A DNA stretch of 64,000 nt. Origin: Betaproteobacteria bacterium. Its GTDB lineage: Bacteria; Pseudomonadota; Gammaproteobacteria; Burkholderiales; Rhodocyclaceae. Position 1 is the first letter of the stretch. The number at the start of each line of letters is the position of its first letter. Shown piece by piece: positions 30,890-41,264 of this stretch. The notes under the pieces were generated by a model. That model searched no databases. It saw nothing but the letters and a program-made list of their open reading frames with translations, and was not told where the DNA came from. The stretch covers positions 21,816 to 85,815 of the forward strand of contig VGHJ01000006.1 of the NCBI GenBank assembly GCA_016868295.1, in the 5' to 3' direction. The position numbers and the translations under genes are program-made.

Positions 30890-33268
30890 ATGCAATTCTC
30901 CGAGCATTGGTTGCGCAGTTTCGTGAATCCGCCGCTCACCAGCGCGGAGCTGGCACACGCCCTGACCATGGCCGGTCTGGAAGTCGAGGCGCTGCAGAAC
31001 GTGGCGCCCGCGTTCGCCGGCGTTGTCGTGGCACAGGTGCTGGCTGCGGACAAGCATCCCGATGCCGACAAGCTGAGGCTGTGCCGGGTCGACGCGGGGC
31101 AGGGCGAGACGCTGCAGATCGTCTGTGGCGCGCCCAACGTGGCCGCCGGCATGAAGGTGCCCTGCGCCCTGGTTGGCGCGGAGCTGCCCGGCATCAGGAT
31201 CAAGGCCGCCAAGGTGCGCGGCGTCGAATCCTTCGGCATGCTCTGCTCGGCGCGCGAACTGGGTCTGTCCGAGGATCATAGCGGCTTGCTGGCGCTGCCG
31301 GCCGATGCGCCGGTGGGCGAGGACATTCGGGCATATCTCGCGCTCGACGACATGTTGTTCACCCTCAAGCTAACGCCGAACCGCGCCGACTGCCTCAGCC
31401 TGAACGGCGTGGCGCGCGAAGTTGGCGCGCTCACCGGGACTGCGGTTTCCTTCCCCGTCATCCCCAAGACGACGGTCGCCAGCGACAAGCGTCGCGACGT
31501 CATGCTGGATGCCCCCGCCGCCTGTCCGCGCTACTGCGGCCGCGTGATCACCGGCATCGACGCCAAGGCGCCCACGCCGGAGTGGATGAAGCGCCGCCTC
31601 GAGCGCAGCGGCATCCGCGCCATCAGTGCGGTCGTCGATGTCACCAACTACGTCATGCTGGAACTGGGCCAGCCGCTGCATGCCTTCGACAACGCACGAC
31701 TGCAGGGCGCAATCCATGTGCGCTTTCCCAATGCCGGCGAAAAACTGCTGTTGCTCAACGAGCAGACCGTCGAGCCCTCCGCCGACACGGCCCTGATCGC
31801 CGACGGCAGGCGCGCCCTTGCGCTGGCCGGGATCATGGGGGGCGAGGAGAGCGGCATCTCGGATGTCACGACGGAACTCTTTCTCGAGAGCGCTTTTTTT
31901 GCGCCGGATGCCATTGCCGGCAAGGCGCGTGCCCTGGGATTTTCCTCCGACGCCTCCTACCGTTTCGAGCGCGGAGTCGACTTCTCCGCCACCCTGGATG
32001 CCTTGGAGAGGGCCACCCAGCTGATTCAGGAGATTTGCGGCGGCCAGGCCGGCCCGGTGACGGATGCTGTGGAAGCGGGGCTGCTGCCCAAGCGCTCGCC
32101 CGTGCGCCTGCGCGTCACGCGCGCCGAGAAGATCCTCGGCATCCCGCTCGGCGCGGATGTGGCGGCCCGGCTACTCAAGGGGCTCGATCTGCCCTTCACG
32201 CGCGAGGGCGACGTGATCACGGTAACGCCGCCACCGCACCGCTTCGACATCGCCATCGAGGAGGACCTGGTCGAGGAACTGGCGCGGCTGCATGGCTACG
32301 ACAACATTCCGGCCCGCCTGCCGCAGGGCTCGCTCGCCATCCTGCCGCAGAGCGAACAGACGCGCAGCATCTGGCGGCTGCGTCGGCTGCTGGCGGGGCG
32401 AGACTATCAGGAGGTGGTGAACTACAGCTTCGTCGATGCCGCCTTGGAAGCCGATTTCTGCGCCAACGGCGAGCCGGTCGTCCTGGCCAACCCGATTGCC
32501 AGCCAGATGAGCGTCATGCGCTCCAGCCTGATCGGCGGCCTGGTGGCCAATCTCGTCGGCAATCTCAACCGTCGCGTGGAGCGCATCCGTGTCTTTGAAA
32601 CCGGGCGCTGTTTCGTCCGCGATGCCAGGGGCGACCAGATTCCCGGCTATCTCCAGCCGAAGCGGATCGCGGGACTGGCAGCAGGGCCGACGGCGCCTGA
32701 ACAATGGGGCGTGCCGACGCGTCGCGCCGATTTCTTCGACGCCAAAGCCGACGTGGAGGCTCTGCTGGCACCGACGATGGCGACTTTCGAAAGGGTTTCG
32801 CACCCGGCACTTCATCCGGGCCGCGCCGCAGCGGTTCTCGTCAATGGCAAGACGATCGGGCTGGTCGGCGAACTGCATCCGCTCTGGACCCAGAAGTACG
32901 ATTTGGGGAGCGCACCGGTCGTGTTTGAACTGGATCTCGATGCCGCGCAGCAACAGCCCCTGCCGGCCTATCGTGAGATTTCTCGCTATCCCACGGTCGT
33001 ACGCGATCTGGCTCTGGTGGTCGATCAGGGTGTTTCAGCCGAGTCGTTGCGGGGCTGTCTAGTCGCGGCCGCACCGGCCTTCGTCAGGGAGGTTCTCCCG
33101 TTCGATCTCTACCAGGGAAAAGGAGTCGATCCGGAGAAAAAAAGTCTTGCATTCCGGGTGGTTATGCAAGATACTGAGAAAACACTTTCCGATGGCGAAG
33201 TCGAAGCGGCGGTCATGAAAATGATAGAAGCCGCTGCCAGCAGATTCGCCGCCAAGCTGCGATCATAG
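30890..33268 (+). CDS. pheT: phenylalanyl-tRNA synthetase beta subunit
   Basis: A 792-residue subunit with editing and tRNA-binding functions. Order: N-terminal EMAP/OB tRNA-binding domain (about 40-150, ADKHPDADKLRLCRVD), B3/B4 editing region (about 210-390, GIMGGEESGISDVT), B5 domain (about 405-475), catalytic-like core, and C-terminal FDX-ACB domain (about 695-790, YREISRYPTVVRDLALVV). Length is standard. ihfA follows after 9 bases, so pheS-pheT-ihfA form an operon as in other proteobacteria. Confidence 0.97.
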   Translation: MQFSEHWLRSFVNPPLTSAELAHALTMAGLEVEALQNVAPAFAGVVVAQVLAADKHPDADKLRLCRVDAGQGETLQIVCGAPNVAAGMKVPCALVGAELPGIRIKAAKVRGVESFGMLCSARELGLSEDHSGLLALPADAPVGEDIRAYLALDDMLFTLKLTPNRADCLSLNGVAREVGALTGTAVSFPVIPKTTVASDKRRDVMLDAPAACPRYCGRVITGIDAKAPTPEWMKRRLERSGIRAISAVVDVTNYVMLELGQPLHAFDNARLQGAIHVRFPNAGEKLLLLNEQTVEPSADTALIADGRRALALAGIMGGEESGISDVTTELFLESAFFAPDAIAGKARALGFSSDASYRFERGVDFSATLDALERATQLIQEICGGQAGPVTDAVEAGLLPKRSPVRLRVTRAEKILGIPLGADVAARLLKGLDLPFTREGDVITVTPPPHRFDIAIEEDLVEELARLHGYDNIPARLPQGSLAILPQSEQTRSIWRLRRLLAGRDYQEVVNYSFVDAALEADFCANGEPVVLANPIASQMSVMRSSLIGGLVANLVGNLNRRVERIRVFETGRCFVRDARGDQIPGYLQPKRIAGLAAGPTAPEQWGVPTRRADFFDAKADVEALLAPTMATFERVSHPALHPGRAAAVLVNGKTIGLVGELHPLWTQKYDLGSAPVVFELDLDAAQQQPLPAYREISRYPTVVRDLALVVDQGVSAESLRGCLVAAAPAFVREVLPFDLYQGKGVDPEKKSLAFRVVMQDTEKTLSDGEVEAAVMKMIEAAASRFAAKLRS

Positions 33269-33277
33269 GGAGCAGAA

Positions 33278-33589
33278 ATGACTTTAACAAAGGCGGAACT
33301 CGCCGATCTCCTGTTTGAAAAGGTCGGCCTGAACAAACGCGAAGCGAAAGATATGGTGGAGGGGTTCTTCGAGGAAATCCGTACGGCGCTGGAACGCGGC
33401 GAGAGCGTGAAGCTGTCGGGCTTCGGCAATTTTCAGTTGCGCGACAAGCCGCAGCGTCCCGGCCGCAACCCCAAGACGGGCGAGGAAATCCCGATCACCG
33501 CGCGTCGCGTCGTGACCTTTCACGCCAGCCAGAAACTGAAGGCCTCCGTCGAGAAGCTGAGCAGCCATGGCATCAAGCAGCAAGGATGA
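33278..33589 (+). CDS. ihfA: integration host factor alpha subunit
   Basis: DNA-bending nucleoid protein that pairs with IHF-beta. It has 103 residues; [28 protein letters not shown] and the arm segment [13 protein letters not shown] are typical of IhfA rather than HU. Its end overlaps the start of the MerR-type gene by 23 bases, so the two are likely coupled. Position after pheT is conserved. Confidence 0.95.
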   Translation: MTLTKAELADLLFEKVGLNKREAKDMVEGFFEEIRTALERGESVKLSGFGNFQLRDKPQRPGRNPKTGEEIPITARRVVTFHASQKLKASVEKLSSHGIKQQG

Positions 33590-33938
33590 CCTGCCGCCCA
33601 TTCCCGCCAAGCGCTACTTCACCATCGGCGAAGTGAGCGAGCTGTGCGGCGTCAAGCCGCACGTTCTGCGCTACTGGGAACAGGAATTCACGCAGCTCAA
33701 GCCGGTCAAGCGGCGCGGCAACCGGCGCTATTACCAGCATCATGAAGTGCTGCTCGTGCGCCGCATTCGCGAATTGCTTTACCGCGAGGGCTTTACCATC
33801 AGCGGTGCGCGCAACCGCCTCGACGAGGGGCCGGGGAAGGAGAGTCATGTTGCGGTCGCCGCATCCGCGGAGGAGCATGTGCCGGCCGCTACGCTTCGCG
33901 GGGAGATCGCCGGCATCATCGCGCTGCTGCGCGCCTGA
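33567..33938 (+). CDS. MerR-family transcriptional regulator
   Basis: A 123-residue one-domain regulator. The winged-helix N-domain is clear: [25 protein letters not shown], then [30 protein letters not shown]. There is only a short C-terminal tail without Cys, so no metal-sensing site of the classic MerR kind is visible. The same gene after ihfA is common in beta- and gammaproteobacteria, but I know of no assigned target. tRNA-Pro follows. Confidence 0.88.
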   Translation: MASSSKDDLPPIPAKRYFTIGEVSELCGVKPHVLRYWEQEFTQLKPVKRRGNRRYYQHHEVLLVRRIRELLYREGFTISGARNRLDEGPGKESHVAVAASAEEHVPAATLRGEIAGIIALLRA

Positions 33939-33991
33939 ACGGCACCAGCCCGACTCGATCCCTTCGATACTCTGATATAATTCGCCACCAG

Positions 33992-34069
<78 letters not shown>

Positions 34070-34105
34070 TTCTTTTCTGAGGCAGCCTTCGCCGCGCGGC
34101 ACACC

Positions 34106-34849
34106 ATGCGCATCCTGCTTTCCAATGACGACGGCTATTTCGCACCCGGTATCGAGATTCTCGCCAGGACCCTGTCCGACCTAGGCGACATCACCGTCGT
34201 GGCGCCCGAGCGCGACCGCAGCGGCGCCAGCAATTCGCTGACGCTGGACCGTCCGCTGCGCCTGCGCACGGCCGCCAACGGCTTTTACTTCGTCAATGGC
34301 ACGCCGACCGACTGCGTGCATCTGGCCGTCACCGGCATGCTTGATCGACTGCCCGACATGGTGATCTCCGGCATCAATGTCGGCGCCAACATGGGTGACG
34401 ACACGATCTATTCGGGTACCGTCGCGGCTGCGACGGAAGGGTATCTGCTCGGCATTCCATCGCTGGCGGTGTCGCTCGCCAGCCACAAGGCGGCGCACTT
34501 CGAAACGGCGGCGGCCGTGACGCGTCGCCTCGTGGAAAAGCACCTTGAACGGGCATTGGGCGAACCGTACCTACTCAACGTCAATGTGCCGGACGTGCCG
34601 TCCGTCGCGCTCAAGGGCATCAGGGTGACGCGCCTTGGCAAGCGGCACAAGGCCGAGGGAGTGGTGCAGCAGGTGAATCCGCGCGGCGAGACGGTCTATT
34701 GGATCGGTGCAGCCGGCGCCGCGCAGGATGCCGGCGAAGGCACGGATTTCCACGCCGTCGCCGACAGCTGTGCCTCGGTAACGCCGTTGCAGATCGACCT
34801 GACCCGCGCCGCCCAGATCGGCGCGGTCAGGCAGTGGCTGGAAACATGA
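34106..34849 (+). CDS. surE: 5'/3'-nucleotidase SurE
   Basis: Metal-dependent nucleoside monophosphatase linked to stationary-phase survival. It has 247 residues from ATG 34106. [16 protein letters not shown] contains metal-binding Asp8 and Asp9; [16 protein letters not shown] gives Ser and Asn ligands, and [19 protein letters not shown] is the second conserved block. The upstream open frame crosses tRNA-Pro and is not coding. Its stop overlaps the pcm start (ATGA). Confidence 0.96.
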   Translation: MRILLSNDDGYFAPGIEILARTLSDLGDITVVAPERDRSGASNSLTLDRPLRLRTAANGFYFVNGTPTDCVHLAVTGMLDRLPDMVISGINVGANMGDDTIYSGTVAAATEGYLLGIPSLAVSLASHKAAHFETAAAVTRRLVEKHLERALGEPYLLNVNVPDVPSVALKGIRVTRLGKRHKAEGVVQQVNPRGETVYWIGAAGAAQDAGEGTDFHAVADSCASVTPLQIDLTRAAQIGAVRQWLET

Positions 34850-35502
34850 AGCGCGACCTGGCGGGCATCGGCCTGACGTCACAGCGCACGCGGGCGCGCA
34901 TGATCGAGCGGCTGCGGGAGGAGGGCATCCGCGACGAGGCGGTGCTGAAGGCGATGGCCGCGGTGCCGCGCCACGTGTTTGTCGAGGAAGCGCTGGCACA
35001 TCGGGCCTACGAGGACACCGCGCTGCCTCTCGGCTTCCAGCAGACCATTTCCCAGCCATACATCGTTGCGCGCATGATCGAACTGCTTCGCAGCGGGCGT
35101 GAACTGGGCAAGACGCTCGAGATCGGCGCCGGCTGCGGGTACCAGGCGGCCGTGCTGGCCCAGTTGGCTAGGGACGTCTATGCCATCGAACGCATCGCCC
35201 AGTTGCTGGACCGGGCGCGCGCCAATCTGCGCCATCTGCGCCTGCCGAACATTCGCCTCAAGCATGCCGATGGCAATCTGGGGCTGGCGCAGGCAGCGCC
35301 ATTCGATACAATCATCGTCGCCGCCGCGGCCTCGCACGTTCCGCCGGCGCTGCTCGAACAACTGGCACTGGGCGGTCGCCTGCTCCTGCCTCTTGGCGGG
35401 GCCGAGCAGTCACTTTGCCTGATCGAGCGCAGCTATCGCGGATACAGCGAGACCAGACTGGACGCGGTGCGTTTTGTGCCACTGGTGGCAGGAGTCGAGT
35501 GA
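34846..35502 (+). CDS. pcm: protein-L-isoaspartate O-methyltransferase
   Basis: Repairs isoaspartyl damage in aged proteins using SAM. It has 218 residues. SAM motif I is [17 protein letters not shown]; motif [23 protein letters not shown] and motif [12 protein letters not shown] follow. [20 protein letters not shown] is the PCMT substrate block. It sits between surE and nlpD in the classic stationary-phase operon, with 2 bases to the nlpD start. Confidence 0.96.
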   Translation: MKRDLAGIGLTSQRTRARMIERLREEGIRDEAVLKAMAAVPRHVFVEEALAHRAYEDTALPLGFQQTISQPYIVARMIELLRSGRELGKTLEIGAGCGYQAAVLAQLARDVYAIERIAQLLDRARANLRHLRLPNIRLKHADGNLGLAQAAPFDTIIVAAAASHVPPALLEQLALGGRLLLPLGGAEQSLCLIERSYRGYSETRLDAVRFVPLVAGVE

Positions 35503-35504
35503 GC

Positions 35505-36410
35505 ATGTCACGACTACTGCAGAGAGGGATGCTCCTGATGTGGGCCATTGCCCTGACGGCGGCGTCCGGCTGCGTTTCGAAGAAGCCGGCGCCGGTGGTC
35601 GAGCGCGCTGCGCCGGTGAAAGCGCCGGCACAGGCCAGCAGCTCCGTCAGGAGCATGGATTACCATACGGTGAAGCGCGGCGATACGCTCTACAGCATCG
35701 CGCTCGAACATGGCCAGGCCTATCGCGACGTGGCGGCCTGGAACAATATCGACAACCCGAACATGATCCGCGTCGGTCAGCAGTTGCGCGTCGCACCCCC
35801 AGAGGGCGTTGCCGTGGCGAGACCCATCGATACGCCGGCAGCGGTTGAAACGCGGCCGCTCGCTGCGGCACGGGTCGAGCCGAACACGGACATGGTGAAG
35901 CGCGAACCGAGGGGGGGCAAGCAGCCCTTCACCGAACAAGCCCTGGCAAGCGCGCAAAGGGAGGAACCCGCACGCAAGGAACCGCCGCCTGCGGCTTCGC
36001 CCAGACCCGAGCCATGGCCGGCCGAGCCGGCAGCGGCGGGCGGCGAGTTCAACTGGACCTGGCCGAGCCAGGGCCGCTTGATCGGTCAATTTGTCGAAGG
36101 CGGCAACAAGGGCATCGACATCGAGGGGAAAATTGGCGATGCGGTGGTGGCGGCGGAAGCCGGCAAGGTGACCTACGCCGGCAGCGGAATTCGCGGCTAC
36201 GGCAACCTTCTCATCATCCAGCACCCGAACGGGTTGTCCAGCGTCTATGCCCACAACGATCGGCTGATCGCCAAGGAAGGGCAGCAGGTGGTCCGCGGCC
36301 AGAAGATCGCGGAACTGGGCAACAGCGACGCCGATCAACCCAGGCTTCACTTCGAGATCCGGCGGCAGGGCAAACCGATCGATCCGCTCAAACTGCTGCC
36401 CGTCAGGTAG
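35505..36410 (+). CDS. nlpD: murein hydrolase activator NlpD (lipoprotein)
   Basis: Outer-membrane lipoprotein that activates amidases during cell separation. It has 301 residues with lipobox AASGC at Cys23, a LysM domain (about 52-97, YHTVKRGDTLYSIA), a Pro/Ala/Glu-rich linker (about 100-180) and a C-terminal LytM/M23 domain (about 200-298). The catalytic metal ligands are degenerate: the family HxGxD motif reads NKGIDI and the HxH motif reads RLHF, as expected for a non-enzymatic activator. A second ATG at 35529 is possible. rpoS follows after 3 bases; in E. coli the main rpoS promoter lies inside nlpD. Confidence 0.94.
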   Translation: MSRLLQRGMLLMWAIALTAASGCVSKKPAPVVERAAPVKAPAQASSSVRSMDYHTVKRGDTLYSIALEHGQAYRDVAAWNNIDNPNMIRVGQQLRVAPPEGVAVARPIDTPAAVETRPLAAARVEPNTDMVKREPRGGKQPFTEQALASAQREEPARKEPPPAASPRPEPWPAEPAAAGGEFNWTWPSQGRLIGQFVEGGNKGIDIEGKIGDAVVAAEAGKVTYAGSGIRGYGNLLIIQHPNGLSSVYAHNDRLIAKEGQQVVRGQKIAELGNSDADQPRLHFEIRRQGKPIDPLKLLPVR

Positions 36411-36413
36411 CCC

Positions 36414-37325
36414 ATGCAGGACGATTCCCTTCCCGAGGACGGCGATGCGGCAGAGCCGGTCGCGGCTGAGCCGGCGCCGGCCGCCGAGCCAGAGTTCATC
36501 AACGACGTCACGCAGATATATCTCAACGAGATCGGCGCCAGCCCCCTGCTGAGCGCCGGGCAGGAACTGGACTTCGCGCGACGCACGCGCAGCGGGGATC
36601 TGGCCGCGCGGCAGAAGATGATCGAGCACAATCTGCGGCTGGTGGTGAACATCGCCAAGCACTACCTGAACCGCGGCATGCCCTTGCTCGACCTGATCGA
36701 AGAAGGCAACCTCGGCCTGATCCACGCGCTCGACAAGTTCGATCCGGAGCGCGGTTTCCGCTTCTCAACCTACGCTACCTGGTGGATCCGGCAGAACATC
36801 GAGCGCGCGATCATGAACCAGTCGCGCACCATCCGCCTGCCGGTGCATGTGGTGAAGGAACTCAACGCAGTCCTGCGCGCCATGCGCAACCTGGAGGCGG
36901 TGGGCGGACGCGAGTCCGGTGTCGAGGAGATTGCCCAACTCCTCGACAAGCCGGTCGAGGAGGTGCGCCAGGTGCTGGCGCTGAACGAACATGTGGCCTC
37001 GCTCGACGCGCCGCTCGAAATCGACCCGAGCCTCTCGATCGGGGAATCCCTCGCCGACGATTCCGTCGAGCCCCCGGATATGCAGATCCATGCCGCGGAA
37101 GTGGAGCATCTCGTGACGGAGTGGATCGGCATGCTCGGCGACAAGCAGCGCCAAGTCATCGAGTCTCGTTACGGGCTGAACGGCCGCGAAGTGGCGACGC
37201 TGGAGGAACTGGCCGAGCGCCTCTCGCTGACCCGCGAGCGCGTGCGGCAGATCCAGATTGAGGCCCTGGCCCAGTTGCGGCGCATCCTCAAGCGCCGCGG
37301 GGTATCCAAGGACGTGCTGCTCTGA
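36414..37325 (+). CDS. rpoS: RNA polymerase sigma factor RpoS
   Basis: General stress and stationary-phase sigma factor, 303 residues. After an acidic Ala/Pro/Glu-rich N-terminus come region 1.2 ([19 protein letters not shown]), region 2 ([44 protein letters not shown]), region 3, and region 4 with the helix-turn-helix [19 protein letters not shown]. It is shorter than E. coli RpoS (330) mainly at the N-terminus. It closes the surE-pcm-nlpD-rpoS operon and is convergent with mltB. Confidence 0.96.
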   Translation: MQDDSLPEDGDAAEPVAAEPAPAAEPEFINDVTQIYLNEIGASPLLSAGQELDFARRTRSGDLAARQKMIEHNLRLVVNIAKHYLNRGMPLLDLIEEGNLGLIHALDKFDPERGFRFSTYATWWIRQNIERAIMNQSRTIRLPVHVVKELNAVLRAMRNLEAVGGRESGVEEIAQLLDKPVEEVRQVLALNEHVASLDAPLEIDPSLSIGESLADDSVEPPDMQIHAAEVEHLVTEWIGMLGDKQRQVIESRYGLNGREVATLEELAERLSLTRERVRQIQIEALAQLRRILKRRGVSKDVLL

Positions 37326-37343
37326 TCTGGGACTGAACAGGTC

Positions 37344-38345
37344 CTAGCGCGAGGCCAGGCGCGCTTTACGCCTGGCGAGCAGTTCCTGCGACAGGGCAAA
37401 AACGGCCATCGCGTAAAAGCTGGAGCGGTTGTAGCGCGTGATGACGTAGAAGTTCCTGAAACCGAGCCAGTACTCCGTTGCGGCATTCGGCGTGACGAGG
37501 TCGACCAGAACGCACGGTGCGTCCGGGGCGCCGTGCGCCGAAACGCCGTATCCCCTCATGTCGGAAAAAGCCAGTCTCGGCAGCACGGCGCCGTCGAGCA
37601 ATTCCTCGTGCCGTGTTCCCTCGACTTGGGCCGGATGCGCGATCGGGCCATCGCTTTCCCAGCCGTGGCTGGCGAGAAAGTTGGCGACGCTGCCGATGGC
37701 ATCGGCCGCGCTGCCGTTCAGATCGACTTGCCCGTCTCCGTCGAAATCCACCCCCCAGTTGCGCACGCTGCTGGGCAGGAACTGCGGAATGCCCAGCGCC
37801 CCGGCAAAGGATCCCTGAAAGGCGAGCGGGTCGCTGCCGGTTTCACGCGCCAGGAGGAGCAGAGCCTCGAGTTCGCGAAGAAAGAGGTCGGCGCGCGGCG
37901 GATAATCGAAGGCCAGCGTGGCGAGCGTCGCCAGGGTGGGGAATCTGCCCTTGTTGCGCCCGTAGATGGTTTCCACGCCGATGATGGCGACGATGACCTC
38001 CTCCGGCACGCCGTAGCGCTGTCGCGCCGCCTCGAGCATTGTCAGATGCCTGTCCCAGAAGCGCAGCCCTCCCTCGACGCGCGCAGATTCGATGAAGCGG
38101 GCCCGGTAGGCCTGCCAGGATTTCGCAACAGGATCCTTCGGCGGCGCGATCGCCAGCAGCGCACGGGGTTGGGGAGTGAGTTTGCGAAACAAGCGGTTCA
38201 GCTCGGTGCGGCCGAATCCATGACGCGCCTGCATGTCGTCGATGAAATCACGGACTTCAGGTCGATCGACGAAGCCACCGTCTGCCACGGCCTGGCCTGG
38301 ACAGAGGAGAAAAGTGGCCAAGAGCGCGGCGAACGTGCGCATCAT
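37344..38345 (-). CDS. mltB: lytic murein transglycosylase B
   Basis: Periplasmic peptidoglycan lyase, 333 residues. The signal peptide spans about 1-21 (no lipobox Cys at the usual site, so possibly soluble). The catalytic Glu125 is in AIIGVETIYGRNKG; the family-defining FAGALGIPQFLPSSVRNWGVDFDGDGQVDL follows. The start codon overlaps the tgpA stop by 4 bases, so it is the last gene of a moxR-DUF58-tgpA-mltB unit. A second ATG one codon later (38342) is also possible. Confidence 0.94.
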   Translation of the reverse strand: MMRTFAALLATFLLCPGQAVADGGFVDRPEVRDFIDDMQARHGFGRTELNRLFRKLTPQPRALLAIAPPKDPVAKSWQAYRARFIESARVEGGLRFWDRHLTMLEAARQRYGVPEEVIVAIIGVETIYGRNKGRFPTLATLATLAFDYPPRADLFLRELEALLLLARETGSDPLAFQGSFAGALGIPQFLPSSVRNWGVDFDGDGQVDLNGSAADAIGSVANFLASHGWESDGPIAHPAQVEGTRHEELLDGAVLPRLAFSDMRGYGVSAHGAPDAPCVLVDLVTPNAATEYWLGFRNFYVITRYNRSSFYAMAVFALSQELLARRKARLASR

Positions 38346-40318
38346 GTGCGGGTAGGAACTTTCAAGAGTGCAATCATGCGGTTCAATCTGTCAGCAGCCT
38401 CCCTACTGCCGGCCCTGCCGTAGCGTAGCGCAATGTAGAGCGCCGCGATATCCGCGACCGGTTTGGCCAGCACGGGCTGGGCTGCGGCCACGCGGTGGGC
38501 ATAGTCCGCGGGGCCCTCCCAAGCGTGGCGCGCCAGGCCGATGCGGGACAGCTTTCCGCTCAGACGTTCCCAGGCGCGCAGAAGCGGATCGCGCGTTGCC
38601 CGCTTGCGCAGCGCCCAGGCCATCAGTCCCAACAGCAGCAGGCCGCAGAGCGTCCCCATGGCTGCGGTCATGGCCTGCCAGTCAGGCTCGATCATGCCGA
38701 GGCGGGAGAGGAGTTCCCGCTGCCGTTCCGGGGTGTAGCCCAGCACCCACTGGTTCCATGAATTGGACAGGGCTTCCCAGCGGAAGCGGAGCGCCCGCAG
38801 CCAGTCGAGATCAGCCCTCACCATGAAAGGAAGCGGCTCGCCTGTGCCGACCGCAGTCGCGAGGCCCGTTTCTATGCGGTTTGGTGCAACCGCTGCCGTG
38901 GGATCGACGCGAAGCCAGCCCCGTTGGGGAAGCCAAACTTCGGCCCAGGCATGGGCATCGGACTGGCGCACGATGAAGTAGCCATCCACCGGGTTGTGCT
39001 CGCCGCCCTGGTAGCCGGTGACGACCCGAGCCGGGATGCCGGCGGCGCGCATCGCGAAGACGAAGGCGGAGGCGAAGTGCTCGCAGAAGCCGCGCCGGGT
39101 GCCGAAGAGGAATTCGTCGACGCCATGTTCGCCCAGCAATGGCGGGGTGAGCGTGTAGAAGAAGCTTTCCTGGCGGAAATGCGCGAGCAGACGGCGGATG
39201 AGCGCCTCGTCGCCTCCCGCCTCCTTGCGCCATTGCGACATGAGCACGCGGGTCTTCGGGTTGCCGTCGGGCAATTGCAGCAGCGGTTTGAATGAGTCGG
39301 CGGAATTGGATCCGCCCAAGGAGTATTCCGGATGCGAGAGCAGCGCGTAGCGCAAGCGGCTGCGGATCGGCATTCTCGCCAGCATTTGCGATTCGCTCGT
39401 AATGATTGCGTTGGCGGGCAGGGTGCCCGGCATTTCGAGGGCGAAGAGCCATGGCTTGTTGTGTGGCTCCAGCGTGAGCGTGTAGGCGATGGCAGGACCG
39501 GAGACGGCATGGGGAAGTTCCCGGCTTGGCATGATTTGCGGTACGCCGGCATGCCATGTCCGCCCGTCAAAGAAACGCAGCACCGGCCCTCGCCAGTACA
39601 GGGCCTGTCTCGGTGGTATGGCTCCATCGAACTGGACGCGGAAAGCGATTTCGCCCGACAGGCTCAGATTGCCGATCGAGCCGGGCGACATGGTATCGGA
39701 GAGGCCGCTCATGCCGCTGTAGGCATCGACGGGCATGCCCCAGAGCGGGCCCTGAACGCGCGGGAAGAGCAGGAAGAGGACGAGCATGAAGGGGGCCGCC
39801 TGAGCGAGCATCAGCATCGACAGCCTCAGGTGGGCGGCTACAGTCCCGCCTCTGCGGGCCAGACTGGCCATGGCTGCGGTGGCGACGATCAGCGCGAGCA
39901 GGCTCAGTCCGGCAAATCCGATACTTTGTGTTTCCAGAAAATGCGTCAGGAGCAGGAAATAGCTGAGCAGGACGACGGTCAGGGCGTCTCGTGTGCTGCG
40001 CAGTTCGAGCAGTTTGAGCACCATGAAGAGAACCAGCAGGGCGACGCCTGGATCCTTGCCGAACAATTGGCGGTAGGTGATGAACACTCCGGCCGTACCT
40101 GCCAGGACGAGAAACGTCAGCAGCCAGCGCGGCGGCAAGGGCAGTCCCTGCCACCAGAGGATGACGCGCCAGGCCAGGGCGAGTCCGGCCACTCCGGTCA
40201 GCCAAAGTGGCACATGCTCCGCGGCGGGCAACAGGGCTAGGAAGGCGCAGGCAAGCAGCCAGAGCTGCTGGGCTTTATCGAGGGATGCAGCCGGTGTCCT
40301 AGCTTTCCTTGCCGCCAT
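38342..40318 (-). CDS. tgpA: TgpA-like membrane protein with periplasmic transglutaminase domain
   Basis: Inner-membrane protein, 658 residues from ATG 40318. The N-terminal part holds about six hydrophobic helices (residues ~15-200), then a DUF3488-type periplasmic region, then a transglutaminase/protease-like core with Cys412 (GFCEHFASAF), His456 (SDAHAWAEVW) and Asp472 (LRVDPTAAV), a further membrane helix near 540-565 (MTAAMGTLCGLLLLGLMAW) and a cytoplasmic C-terminal DUF4129-type tail. Pseudomonas TgpA has the same plan and is essential. It overlaps the DUF58 gene by 20 bases. Substrate unknown. Confidence 0.88.
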   Translation of the reverse strand: MAARKARTPAASLDKAQQLWLLACAFLALLPAAEHVPLWLTGVAGLALAWRVILWWQGLPLPPRWLLTFLVLAGTAGVFITYRQLFGKDPGVALLVLFMVLKLLELRSTRDALTVVLLSYFLLLTHFLETQSIGFAGLSLLALIVATAAMASLARRGGTVAAHLRLSMLMLAQAAPFMLVLFLLFPRVQGPLWGMPVDAYSGMSGLSDTMSPGSIGNLSLSGEIAFRVQFDGAIPPRQALYWRGPVLRFFDGRTWHAGVPQIMPSRELPHAVSGPAIAYTLTLEPHNKPWLFALEMPGTLPANAIITSESQMLARMPIRSRLRYALLSHPEYSLGGSNSADSFKPLLQLPDGNPKTRVLMSQWRKEAGGDEALIRRLLAHFRQESFFYTLTPPLLGEHGVDEFLFGTRRGFCEHFASAFVFAMRAAGIPARVVTGYQGGEHNPVDGYFIVRQSDAHAWAEVWLPQRGWLRVDPTAAVAPNRIETGLATAVGTGEPLPFMVRADLDWLRALRFRWEALSNSWNQWVLGYTPERQRELLSRLGMIEPDWQAMTAAMGTLCGLLLLGLMAWALRKRATRDPLLRAWERLSGKLSRIGLARHAWEGPADYAHRVAAAQPVLAKPVADIAALYIALRYGRAGSREAADRLNRMIALLKVPTRT

Positions 40319-41255
40319 GGAGGGCCAGTGCCTTGAGGCAGGTTTCGTGATGTCGCTCACCGGTTCCCAGCGGGATTTCCAGGCCGGGCAGGCGCAGGCC
40401 GTAGGAGATGCCTGCTGATTTTGCATCGAGCACCCAGCGAGTCAGTCGCGACAGGCGCGCCTCGACATCCAGACCGGGAGGGAGTGCGCCCCAGTCCAGC
40501 CAGGCCTCGGCCTGGTTGGTGCCCGTGAATTGCTTGGTCAGCAGCGGCTGTTCCCTCGCCACGGCCTTCCACGCGATGTGTTTGGGTGAATCGGAAGGCG
40601 TATGGCTGCGCAGGCCGGAGAAATCCTCAAGGCCGCTGCCGCCAGGCGCTCCCCCCGCTGCCCCGCACGCGGCCAGCGGCAAGGGAGGGGCCGAAGACTC
40701 TGGGGCGGGATACACAAGACAGCGAATATCCGGTTCGGCGTAGCTCCAGGCCCGCACGAGGACAAGCGGATAACGGCTTTCCAGGGTGATGCGTCCGGGA
40801 CGCAGCCAGCCCCGGCGGGCGGCAGGAGAGGGAATGCCGATCGGGCTGGTCGAATCGGCGGCCAGGTCGGCTATCACTGCTGGCGCATCGGAAAAATGCA
40901 GATGGACAGCGCAGCGATCCGAACTGCGACGATTGTTGATGAGCACAGTGAATAGCGCGGTTTCCCCGGCAAATACAGGATCAGCCCGACCGGGCGAGAT
41001 TTCAAGCTGGACCAGATTGCGAAAGGTGTGCAGCAGCGTGACCAGCCCGAGACCGGTGAGCAGGAAGACCAGCGCATAGCCGAGGCTGAGGTTGTAGTTG
41101 ATGGCCCCGATCAGCATGAAGCCGAGCGTAGCGGCAAAGGCCAGCCCTGCTCGGGTGGGCAGGACGAATATCCGCCGCTGTGTCAGGACGATAGGGGCGG
41201 GCTCCGGGCCGTAGAGGCGGAACAGCCAGCGCTTGAATGAGGCTGCTGCCCGCAT
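40299..41255 (-). CDS. DUF58-domain membrane protein
   Basis: A 318-residue protein found beside MoxR ATPases. Two hydrophobic helices lie at about 36-75 (GLAFAATLGFMLIGAINY, LGYALVFLLTGLGLVTLLH); a beta-rich region follows; the C-terminal part carries the DUF58 signature GLEDFSGLRSHTPSDSPKHIAWKAVA. No enzymatic function is established for the family; a von Willebrand A-like fold is often proposed. It starts 9 bases after the moxR stop and overlaps tgpA, so the three probably act together in the envelope. Confidence 0.88.
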   Translation of the reverse strand: MRAAASFKRWLFRLYGPEPAPIVLTQRRIFVLPTRAGLAFAATLGFMLIGAINYNLSLGYALVFLLTGLGLVTLLHTFRNLVQLEISPGRADPVFAGETALFTVLINNRRSSDRCAVHLHFSDAPAVIADLAADSTSPIGIPSPAARRGWLRPGRITLESRYPLVLVRAWSYAEPDIRCLVYPAPESSAPPLPLAACGAAGGAPGGSGLEDFSGLRSHTPSDSPKHIAWKAVAREQPLLTKQFTGTNQAEAWLDWGALPPGLDVEARLSRLTRWVLDAKSAGISYGLRLPGLEIPLGTGERHHETCLKALALHGGKES

Positions 41256-41264
41256 GCGCTCGAA